This document shows positions 1 through 5,018 of a DNA stretch of 5,018 nt, in pieces. Made by a program: the position numbers and the translations under genes. The notes below the pieces were generated by a model. The model ran no database searches. It was not told the origin of the DNA and saw nothing but the letters and a program-made list of their open reading frames with translations. Where the stretch lies: the NCBI GenBank assembly GCA_009783805.1, contig WRCU01000158.1, forward strand, positions 1 through 5,018, read 5' to 3'. How positions within the stretch are numbered: position 1 is the first letter of the stretch; every line of letters begins with the position of its first letter. Source of the DNA: Oscillospiraceae bacterium. GTDB taxonomy: Bacteria > Bacillota > Clostridia > WRCU01.

Positions 1-399
1 AAGGCCATGGTAAGCGCCGCCAACCGGATGGTGAAGGGCGCCAAGGGCACGGTCGTCTTCATAGACGACGACAACGACTTGATGTACAAGCTGGACAGGA
101 TGGTAAGGTTCATCGACGCCAGCGAGTTCGGCATCGACGACCTTAGGCTGCTGAGGGGCTTCATCTGCGGGATCGTCTCTCAGAACTACGACATCGAGAC
201 GGTGTTCATCGACGGGCTGAACTACATAGCGAACGCGGAGCCCGACGGCATGGCCGACATATTTTCTTTCATCGAGGGTTTTTCCGAGCGCTTCGGGATA
301 GGCTTCATCATCAGCATCAACGGGGAGGAAGGCATGATGCCGGAATTCCTCAGGCCATTCTACGCCGACGTCGGCGGATTGGAGGAACTGAAGGCATAG
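1..399 (+). CDS. RecA/KaiC-like P-loop ATPase, C-terminal part (5' end outside window)
   Basis: The reading frame is open from the first base (Lys-Ala before the first Met at 7) and there is no room to see a ribosome site, so this is probably the 3' part of a longer gene. The visible ~132 codons look like the second half of a RecA/KaiC-type nucleotide-binding domain. An early strand is TVVFIDDD, then comes a helix, and at codons ~67-72 TVFIDG follows a pattern of hydrophobic residues ending in Asp, as in a Walker B strand. A further strand (GIGFIISING) and a Pro-rich loop lead to ADVGGLEEL. The P-loop would lie upstream and cannot be checked. The family assignment comes from the fold pattern, not from a recognised named family. 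The gene ends at TAG 397-399, where the coding signal passes directly to the amidase frame. It may be a stand-alone ATPase translationally coupled to the amidase, or the N-terminal part of a fusion broken by a frameshift. Confidence 0.6.
   Translation, partial: KAMVSAANRMVKGAKGTVVFIDDDNDLMYKLDRMVRFIDASEFGIDDLRLLRGFICGIVSQNYDIETVFIDGLNYIANAEPDGMADIFSFIEGFSERFGIGFIISINGEEGMMPEFLRPFYADVGGLEELKA
381..386 (+). promoter_or_regulatory. Possible Shine-Dalgarno site for a non-canonical amidase start
   Basis: GGAGGA lies inside the last codons of the upstream gene, 9 bases before the ATA at 396. The spacing suits initiation there and would give a 4-base ATAG stop/start overlap. This is the main sequence support for starting the amidase at 396 rather than 546. 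The match could also be chance, since GGAGGA encodes Leu-Glu-Glu in the upstream frame. Confidence 0.35.
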
Positions 400-1448
400 C
401 GAACGTATACTTCAAGCGCAAGGGCGGCAACGCCTTCAGGCGCGTAAGGTTCGCCGCCATCCTGCTGGCCGCCGCCGCCGTCGTCATAGCCGCGTTTGCT
501 ATCGTCGGCTCGGGCGGGGCCGACCCGGACGCCGACGGCTCAGGCATGCCGGGCCTTTCGGCTACGCCTGGGGACGGCTCGCCTACGGACGGCCATGGCG
601 CGGCTGGGGGCGACTTAAGCGGGGGTACCGGGACGGAGGGTCCCTTATTGGCGGACGGATCGGGCGACGCCTCGGGCGGGGCCCCGGACGGCCTGCCCGG
701 CGACGGTTCGGCAGGGGCGGAAAGCCTTTCCGGGTGGGACGATACGCCGATCCCCACTCCCGACGAAGAATCCCTGGGGGCCGAAGGCTCGTCGGGGGCG
801 ACGGGGCTGACGGCCACGGATTCGGAGGGCTCCGTGACGCCGGCCCATGCGACGGGGGGCGGCGGCAAGGCCGACGGGCTGGAAGGGGCCCGCGTTTTCA
901 TCGACCCCGGGCACGGCGGGAATGACTGGGGGACCTGCTATGGGCTGACGTATGAGAAGCACGTGGTCCTGGAAATCGCCCTCCGGCTCGGCGAAAGGCT
1001 GGCGGAGGGGGGGCTGGTGCCTTGCCTCTCGCGCACCGAGGACGTCGACGTCGACTACCTCAAAATAGCCGATATGGCCAACGAGCGGGGATGCGAGCTG
1101 ACATTGAGCATACACATCAACTCGATGCCGGGAAACCCGGACTACAGGGGCACCGAGACGCTGTACAGCAACGGGGCCGGCGCGGGCGGGTCGTTCACGA
1201 GCAAGGACCTGGCGTCGATAGTCCAATCCAACGTGCACGCCGCGATGGGTTCGTACGACATCGGGATCATAGAGCGGGAGGGCCTGGCGGTCCTGCGCCT
1301 GGCCACCATCCCCACCGTGATAGTGGAGCTGGGGTTCATGACCCACGAGGGTGACAGGGGGAAGCTCCTGTCGGAAGAATATAGGGCAATGATCGTGGAG
1401 GCCCTGTACGACTCCGTCGTCGAGGCGTTGGTGCGCATGAGGGTATAG
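396..1448 (+). CDS. Membrane-anchored N-acetylmuramoyl-L-alanine amidase (Amidase_3)
   Basis: A zinc amidase that would cleave the bond between N-acetylmuramic acid and L-alanine in peptidoglycan, outside the cytoplasmic membrane. Numbered from codon 396, residues ~5-18 are basic, 19-38 form one hydrophobic membrane segment (ILLAAAAVVIAAFAIV core), and ~39-165 are a Gly/Asp/Ser/Pro-rich linker. Amidase_3 fills ~168-350. Its expected zinc ligands are present: His173 in DPGHGG, Glu187 in YEKHVVLEIA and His240 in SIHIN. The catalytic Glu311 is in IVELGF. The basic tail before the membrane segment predicts a cytoplasmic N-terminus with the catalytic domain outside. The first canonical start is ATG 546, which would drop the anchor. 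Upstream of it the frame has no ATG, GTG or TTG for more than 300 bases, yet codon choice looks coding back to about 396. ATA 396 with GGAGGA at 381 is my best start, with a -1 frameshift fusion to the ATPase as the alternative. The amidase call is firm and the start is not. Confidence 0.88.
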   Translation: MANVYFKRKGGNAFRRVRFAAILLAAAAVVIAAFAIVGSGGADPDADGSGMPGLSATPGDGSPTDGHGAAGGDLSGGTGTEGPLLADGSGDASGGAPDGLPGDGSAGAESLSGWDDTPIPTPDEESLGAEGSSGATGLTATDSEGSVTPAHATGGGGKADGLEGARVFIDPGHGGNDWGTCYGLTYEKHVVLEIALRLGERLAEGGLVPCLSRTEDVDVDYLKIADMANERGCELTLSIHINSMPGNPDYRGTETLYSNGAGAGGSFTSKDLASIVQSNVHAAMGSYDIGIIEREGLAVLRLATIPTVIVELGFMTHEGDRGKLLSEEYRAMIVEALYDSVVEALVRMRV

Positions 1449-1452
1449 AATT

Positions 1453-1484
1453 GCACGTCGTGACGGTCCCATGCTACGCCGCGC
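1453..1484 (+). repeat. Hairpin-forming direct repeat, copy 1
   Basis: This 32-base unit matches 1533-1564 with one mismatch (A at 1455 against G at 1535). The 29 bases 1456-1484 are identical to 1536-1564. It begins five bases after the amidase stop. Its ends can pair (GCACG with CGCGC, then CGTG with TACG across a 1x1 mismatch), leaving a 12-base loop containing GGTCCC. The stem is weakened by an A-C mismatch relative to copy 2. No T-tract follows, so it does not look like a standard intrinsic terminator. It may be an extragenic palindromic repeat. Confidence 0.8.
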
Positions 1485-1532
1485 CGCGTGCTATCGGGTG
1501 CAGGGAAACTGGTCCGCATCGTGATGGGAATG
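1485..1532. other. Spacer between the two hairpin repeats
   Basis: This 48-base stretch separates the repeats inside the 145-base gap between the amidase and ligA. I see no gene, convincing promoter or terminator in it. CATCGTGATGGGAATGG (about 1517-1533) faintly resembles the start of the repeat unit but is too diverged to call a third copy. Confidence 0.5.
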
Positions 1533-1564
1533 GCGCGTCGTGACGGTCCCATGCTACGCCGCGC
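1533..1564 (+). repeat. Hairpin-forming direct repeat, copy 2
   Basis: This is the second copy, exactly 80 bases after copy 1. Its predicted stem is better: GCGCG (1533-1537) pairs with CGCGC (1560-1564), then T against C is a mismatch, then CGTG (1539-1542) pairs with TACG (1555-1558, one G-T wobble), around a 12-base loop. The flanks add T-A and G-T pairs. It ends 29 bases before the ligA start, so it sits in the ligA leader or promoter region. An AT-richer patch, TACCCTAATTT (1565-1575), follows immediately. That patch could include a poor -10-like element, but I cannot support a promoter. Confidence 0.8.
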
Positions 1565-1593
1565 TACCCTAATTTCCGCCGTGAAGGGGGCCC

Positions 1594-3756
1594 ATGGAGG
1601 CGAAGGAGAGGGTCAGGGAGCTGACCGAGGCCATAAACCGGCACGCGCGCTCATACCATGGGCTGGATGCGCCCACCGTCACGGATGAGGAGTACGACGG
1701 AATGTTCCGTGAGCTCCTCGAGCTGGAGGAGAGGCACCCCGAGCTGGTCGGGCCGGACTCGCCGAGCGCGAAGGTGGGGTCGGCCCCATCGTCGGGATTC
1801 GCGAAGGTCAGGCATGAGGTCCCCATGCTCAGCCTCCAGGACGTGTTCGACGACCGCGGGCTCATGGCGTTCATGTCGAGGGTGGGCGACGCGCTGGGTC
1901 TGCCTGGGGACGACGGCGTGGCGTACGTGGTGGAGCAAAAAATCGACGGCCTGTCGGTCACCGTGGAGTATGAGGGCGGTCTGTTCGTGAGGGGCGCGAC
2001 GCGCGGGGACGGCGAGGTGGGCGAGGACGTCACCGCCAACCTGAGGACGGTGAGGGACCTGCCCCTGCGGCTGAGCGAGGGCATCGAGTACCTGGCGGTA
2101 AGGTGCGAGGCGTACATGCCCAAGGAAGGGTTCGCGATGGCGAACGCGCGCGCGGAGGCTGAGGGCCGCCCGGGCTTCGCCAACCCCAGGAACGCGGCCG
2201 CGGGGTCGCTGCGGCAGCTGGACCCTAATGTGACGGCAGGTCGCGACCTGAGGGTCCTGGCCTATGAGATCCAGGGGATTCGGGGCGCCGATAGGCCCCC
2301 CACCCACCATGAGTCGCTGGAGGCCCTCCGCGGGCTGGGATTCCCCGTCATACCGGGCTACGCGGTCCGCATGGGGTGGGACGGGGTGAAGGGCGCGGTC
2401 GAGGCCATCAGGGACCTCAGGGACTCCCTGGGCCACGAGATAGACGGCGCGGTCATCAAGGTGGACGACATGGGCCATAGGGAGGCGCTGGGGCGGACCT
2501 CACGCTACCCGAAGTGGGCCGCGGCCTACAAGTACCCCGCCGAGACCGCCAAGGCGACCGTCGTGGGGATCACGCTGCAGGTCGGGAGGACGGGCGCCGT
2601 GACGCCCAACGCGGAGCTGAGCCCCATCCTGCTCGCGGGCTCGACCGTCCGGAGGGCGACGCTCCACAACCCGGAGTACATAAGGGCCAAGGACATCAGG
2701 GTAGGCGACGTCGTGACGCTGCGCAAGGCGGGGGACGTCATTCCCGAGGTGGTCGGGGTCGACCTCGCCATGAGGACGGGCGCCGAGGCCGCGTTCGAGA
2801 TGCCTGAGGTATGCCCCGAATGCGGTTCGCGCTTGGAACGGGACGCCGACGGACCCATCCACAGATGCGTGGGCGAGGGCTGCCCGGCCAGGCTGTCGAG
2901 GAGGCTCGCCCACTTCGTCTCCAGGGACGCCATGGACATAGCCGGGATGGGGCCCGCCATCTCGGGCATGCTCATCGACGCCGGCTTTATAGACTCTCCT
3001 GACGACATATACCTGCTGCGCGGCAGGCGGGGTGAGATGATCGGCCTGCCCGGACTGGGCGAAAGGTCCGTGGACGCCATTCTGGGGTCCGTCGAGGGCT
3101 CGAGGTCAGCCGGGCTCGACAGGGTCCTGTTCGCGATGGGGATCAGGCATGTGGGAGCCATCGCGTCGAAGGCCATAGCCGCCAGGTTCGGCTCCTTGGA
3201 GGCCGCCATGGGGGCCTCCGCCGAGGAGCTGCTCGACATCGGCGGCATCGGCGAGGCCACCGTCTCGTCCTTCATGCGGGGCGTGGCCGATGCGGATATC
3301 GGGGGGATGATGAGGCGGCTGGCCTCATACGGGTTGGGATCGGCGGCCCCTGGGTCGGGGGCTCGGGAGACCGCGGGCCCGGGTGATGCCGTCGCGGCCG
3401 CCGTGGGGGGCGGGCGCGCTGCCGGCAAGACATTCGCCTTCACCGGCACGCTGCGGTCCATGACCAGGGACGCCGCGAGGGGCATGGTCGAGGAGGCCGG
3501 GGGTTCGGTGGCCGAGCGGGTGGGGAAGGCGACGGACTACCTGGTGGCGGGTGAGGGCGCCGGGGGCAAGCTTGCAAAGGCGGCGGAAATGGGCGTTAAT
3601 GTATTGGGCGAGGATGGGTTCCTCGCGCTTTTAGGGCTTGCGGGGGGTAATGGCGGCGAACGGCCCCCGGCAGGCGCGGACGCGCCTTCGGGCGATTTGG
3701 GCCCCGACGGAGGGGATGGGGCGGAAGGCAAGTACCGCCAGCTTACCCTTGGCTGA
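1594..3756 (+). CDS. ligA: NAD+-dependent DNA ligase LigA
   Basis: Seals nicks in duplex DNA during replication and repair, using NAD+ to adenylate its active-site lysine. It is complete at 720 residues, against about 670 for typical bacterial LigA. Domain Ia carries the NMN-binding residues Tyr21, His22, Asp31, Tyr34 and Asp35. The adenylation domain has EQKIDG with catalytic Lys116, Arg137 in TRGDG, Glu172, Lys289 in AVIKVD and Lys313 in AYKYP. An OB domain follows (VGRTGAVTP, TLHNPEYI). Cys407, Cys410, Cys425 and Cys430 form the zinc finger. Helix-hairpin-helix repeats span ~431-580, and BRCT spans ~608-682 (GKTFAFTGTL through LALLG). The extra length is a Gly/Ala-rich linker at ~583-608 and a 38-residue Gly/Pro/Asp-rich tail after BRCT. 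One oddity is Cys171 before Glu172, where the family normally has Gly (RGE). ATG 1594 gives the normal family N-terminus; a G-rich AAGGGGG lies 3 bases upstream, which is close for a ribosome site. Confidence 0.98.
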   Translation: MEAKERVRELTEAINRHARSYHGLDAPTVTDEEYDGMFRELLELEERHPELVGPDSPSAKVGSAPSSGFAKVRHEVPMLSLQDVFDDRGLMAFMSRVGDALGLPGDDGVAYVVEQKIDGLSVTVEYEGGLFVRGATRGDGEVGEDVTANLRTVRDLPLRLSEGIEYLAVRCEAYMPKEGFAMANARAEAEGRPGFANPRNAAAGSLRQLDPNVTAGRDLRVLAYEIQGIRGADRPPTHHESLEALRGLGFPVIPGYAVRMGWDGVKGAVEAIRDLRDSLGHEIDGAVIKVDDMGHREALGRTSRYPKWAAAYKYPAETAKATVVGITLQVGRTGAVTPNAELSPILLAGSTVRRATLHNPEYIRAKDIRVGDVVTLRKAGDVIPEVVGVDLAMRTGAEAAFEMPEVCPECGSRLERDADGPIHRCVGEGCPARLSRRLAHFVSRDAMDIAGMGPAISGMLIDAGFIDSPDDIYLLRGRRGEMIGLPGLGERSVDAILGSVEGSRSAGLDRVLFAMGIRHVGAIASKAIAARFGSLEAAMGASAEELLDIGGIGEATVSSFMRGVADADIGGMMRRLASYGLGSAAPGSGARETAGPGDAVAAAVGGGRAAGKTFAFTGTLRSMTRDAARGMVEEAGGSVAERVGKATDYLVAGEGAGGKLAKAAEMGVNVLGEDGFLALLGLAGGNGGERPPAGADAPSGDLGPDGGDGAEGKYRQLTLG

Positions 3757-3760
3757 GGGA
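3755..3760 (+). promoter_or_regulatory. Shine-Dalgarno-like GAGGGA overlapping the ligA stop
   Basis: GAGGGA overlaps the ligA TGA and stands 5 bases before GTG 3766, which is in frame with the zinc-ribbon gene. This supports an alternative start there, nine residues upstream of the preferred ATG 3793. If GTG is used, ligA and the next gene are separated by only 9 bases and are probably translationally coupled. Confidence 0.4.
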
Positions 3761-3792
3761 TTGGCGTGCGAATAAATTCGGATGGGTGGGCG

Positions 3793-4491
3793 ATGCCGGT
3801 GTTCGAAAACATTAGGAGCAAGGTCGCGAGCGTGTCATCGTCCGTCTCGGAACGTAGGGAACGGCTTACGCAGTCCTCGAGGCTGAGCTCAATTAAGAAG
3901 GAGTACCTCGCCCAGCTCGACGGCATATTCATGAGGATAGGCAAGGAATACTGCGCCTTCGACGATCCGCTGGGGGCCGGCCTGGCGGCCAGGCACGCCC
4001 ACGACGGGAACGGCCATGCCGGCAGGGAGCCGAACCCGGAGAAGCGGGCGGCGCTGAAGGCCATGTACCGCGAGGCGGCCGCGGTGAACGGGAAGCTCCT
4101 GGACGTGAATGAGAAGCTCCTGCACCTTAAGGGATTCAAGCTCTGCAGGGGCTGCCTCGCCGAAGTGGAGAAGGGCATACTCTACTGCCCTTCGTGCGGG
4201 AACAAGCAGCTGACCGTCGATGAGGTGGAGAAGAGCATAAAAGACGCCATGGCGATCCTCGGTGGGGACGAAGGGCCCGACGCCAAGCCGGCGAATGGGG
4301 GAAGGGCGCAAAGGCCCGTTAAAGCGGCCGACGCCCGCGCCGACGAGAAGATCCTCATAATGGACGTCGACGGCGGGCCCAGGCAAGGCGGCGCGAAGGG
4401 CGGGACGGCCGGGCCCGAGGGCGGCAGGGGATCGCAGCATCCGGGCGACGGCATAAAGGGCATAACGATAGAGGATGAGGCGCGGGGGTAG
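3793..4491 (+). CDS. Zinc-ribbon protein of unknown function
   Basis: A cytoplasmic protein of 232 residues with no signal peptide or membrane segment. The N-terminus (MPVFENIRSKV) and the Ser/Arg/Glu-rich helical region to ~60 resemble a family of small zinc-ribbon proteins in anaerobic bacteria: a short MxFF-like start, long helices, a YxxIGKxYY-like motif (here FMRIGKEYCAF) and a treble-Cys end. Helices continue at ~75-112. The zinc ribbon is CxxC at Cys118/Cys121 and CPSC at Cys132/Cys135, ten residues apart. After ~150 the tail is Gly/Ala/Asp-rich and probably disordered, longer than I expect for the family. I prefer ATG 3793 because the family usually starts this close to the first helix, although GTG 3766 has the better ribosome site. 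It lies just after ligA on the same strand, so co-transcription is likely. The biochemical role is unknown. Confidence 0.85.
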   Translation: MPVFENIRSKVASVSSSVSERRERLTQSSRLSSIKKEYLAQLDGIFMRIGKEYCAFDDPLGAGLAARHAHDGNGHAGREPNPEKRAALKAMYREAAAVNGKLLDVNEKLLHLKGFKLCRGCLAEVEKGILYCPSCGNKQLTVDEVEKSIKDAMAILGGDEGPDAKPANGGRAQRPVKAADARADEKILIMDVDGGPRQGGAKGGTAGPEGGRGSQHPGDGIKGITIEDEARG

Positions 4492-4591
4492 CGACGGTCG
4501 ACGGGGTTGTCTTGCCCATCGGCCATGAGAGGCGCCGCGCGGCCTTCCGGGATGGGGGCCGCAGGCGTCGCACGGGACTTGCGGGGGTGCT
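4492..4591 (+). other. Intergenic leader with a strong predicted hairpin (stem 4531-4569)
   Basis: This 100-base gap precedes the RACo-like gene. GCGGCC (4539-4544) pairs with GGCCGC (4557-4562) around a 12-base loop. After a small 2x1 internal loop, GGCGCC (4531-4536) pairs with GGCGTC (4564-4569) with one G-T wobble. That gives about 12 base pairs, nearly all G-C. No U-tract follows, so a classic intrinsic terminator is not supported. The hairpin could be a 5'-leader structure, an mRNA-processing or stability element, or a consequence of high GC. I see no clear -35/-10 pair. Confidence 0.5.
4583..4589 (+). promoter_or_regulatory. Ribosome binding site of the RACo-like gene
   Basis: GGGGGTG differs from the ideal GGAGGTG at one base. 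It lies just upstream of ATG 4592, with 4 bases from the G run to the start. The spacing is short but usable, and it supports the chosen start. Confidence 0.45.
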
Positions 4592-5018
4592 ATGTCGGTG
4601 AAGCTGAGGGTGACGAGCGGCGGTTCGGAGAGCCCGATCGAGGCGGAAGAAGGTACGTCGCTCCTCGAAGCCTTGTTGGCCAATGGGTACGCGCCCCCTT
4701 CCCCCTGCGGCGGGAAGGGTACATGCGGGAAGTGCAAGGTTAGGGTTTCGTATGCCGGGGGCGCCGGGGACGGTGATCCGCCGAGCCCGGAGGAACGGGA
4801 TTTTTTAGGCGCGGATGGCTTGGCTGGGGGGCTCCGGCTCGCCTGCCACGCCAAGGTATCGGAGGGCATGTCCGTTGTCGTGCCCTATCCGCGGTCCAAG
4901 GCCAGGATACAGACCATGGGCAGGGGCACGACGGTCTCCGCCGAGCCTTTCGTCCGCAAGGAGGTTGTCGCGGTCCGCGAGCCCGACCTGGAAGACCAAT
5001 CGTCCGACATGGCGCGGC
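4592..5018 (+). CDS. RACo-type corrinoid reductive activator, [2Fe-2S] N-terminal part (3' end outside window)
   Basis: The frame is open from ATG 4592 to the window edge (142 full codons). Residues 1-90 form a plant-type [2Fe-2S] ferredoxin domain with Cys39, Cys45 and Cys48 in CGGKGTCGKCKV and a fourth ligand at Cys85 in LRLACHA. The following segment, including RIQTMGRG, PFVRKEVV and DLEDQSSD, matches the linker that in RACo-like proteins leads to a large C-terminal ASKHA ATPase region (DUF4445). Such proteins use ATP and an electron donor to reduce inactive Co(II) corrinoid back to Co(I) in corrinoid methyl-transfer proteins of anaerobes (acetyl-CoA pathway or O-/N-demethylation). They act in the cytoplasm. 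Only about a quarter of the expected ~600+ residues is visible, so the ATPase part is assumed. No corrinoid protein or methyltransferase lies in the window. A standalone ferredoxin would normally end near residue 95-100, which this frame exceeds. Confidence 0.85.
   Translation, partial: MSVKLRVTSGGSESPIEAEEGTSLLEALLANGYAPPSPCGGKGTCGKCKVRVSYAGGAGDGDPPSPEERDFLGADGLAGGLRLACHAKVSEGMSVVVPYPRSKARIQTMGRGTTVSAEPFVRKEVVAVREPDLEDQSSDMAR

Noticed and set aside
397..399. TAG stop read as pyrrolysine, extending the first gene
   Set aside because: Read-through gives only about 15 unconvincing residues before TAA, and TAG also ends the amidase and zinc-ribbon genes at natural C-termini.
350..901. Minus-strand open frame with a Pro/Ser-rich product opposite the amidase linker
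   Set aside because: It is the mirror of a Gly/Asp/Ser-rich linker in GC-rich DNA, with no domain.
1453..1564. Two direct repeats with a spacer, superficially like a minimal CRISPR array
   Set aside because: Only two copies, a 48-51 base spacer longer than usual, no cas gene, and the array would sit tightly between housekeeping genes. The hairpin loop is also long for a CRISPR repeat.
1540..1575. Possible ligA promoter (GTGACG as -35, TACCCT or CCTAAT as -10)
   Set aside because: Matches are poor and the spacings of 19 or 22 bases are not convincing.
2526..3485. Long minus-strand open frame opposite ligA
   Set aside because: It is antisense to well-supported LigA domains, its translation is a low-complexity Ser/Pro/Ala mix, and it is expected from GC-rich codon structure.
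1594..3756. Archaeal origin suggested by frequent AGG and ATA codons
   Set aside because: A peptidoglycan amidase, full bacterial-type LigA and the zinc-ribbon family all favour a bacterium; codon preference alone is weak evidence.
3889..4869. Long minus-strand open frame opposite the zinc-ribbon and RACo-like genes
   Set aside because: It crosses two genes with clear Cys motifs on the + strand, and its own translation shows no recognisable domain.

Overview
The window is GC-rich and every supported gene lies on the + strand. The gene set points to a bacterium, most likely an anaerobe. It holds a peptidoglycan amidase, an NAD+-dependent DNA ligase, a zinc-ribbon protein of a type common in anaerobic Firmicutes and relatives, and the start of a [2Fe-2S] corrinoid-activating (RACo-type) protein. 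Arginine is often AGG and isoleucine is often ATA despite the high GC. That resembles some anaerobic high-GC lineages such as Synergistota, but the sequence does not settle the phylum.

Layout. Positions 1-399 hold the 3' end of a RecA/KaiC-like P-loop ATPase whose P-loop half lies outside the window. At about 396 the coding signal steps into the -1 frame and continues to 1448 as a membrane-anchored N-acetylmuramoyl-L-alanine amidase: a short basic tail, one membrane segment, a low-complexity linker of roughly 125 residues, and an Amidase_3 domain. The membrane anchor lies upstream of the first ATG (546), and no ATG, GTG or TTG precedes it in frame. The real start is therefore either a rare ATA overlapping the upstream stop, or the two genes are joined by a frameshift. 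Positions 1449-1593 are non-coding and contain two near-identical hairpin-forming repeats exactly 80 bases apart. Positions 1594-3756 encode a complete LigA with all catalytic residues and the Cys4 zinc site. A zinc-ribbon protein of unknown function follows closely (3793-4491). A 100-base gap with a strong predicted hairpin then precedes the start of the RACo-like gene (4592 to the window end, truncated).

How the genes fit together. The first two genes are adjacent or fused and could be linked in function (a cytoplasmic ATPase next to a membrane-anchored wall hydrolase). ligA and the zinc-ribbon gene look co-transcribed by spacing. The RACo-like gene probably serves corrinoid-dependent methyl transfer, but no corrinoid protein or methyltransferase is visible here. 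No tRNA, rRNA, CRISPR array or insertion sequence was recognised.
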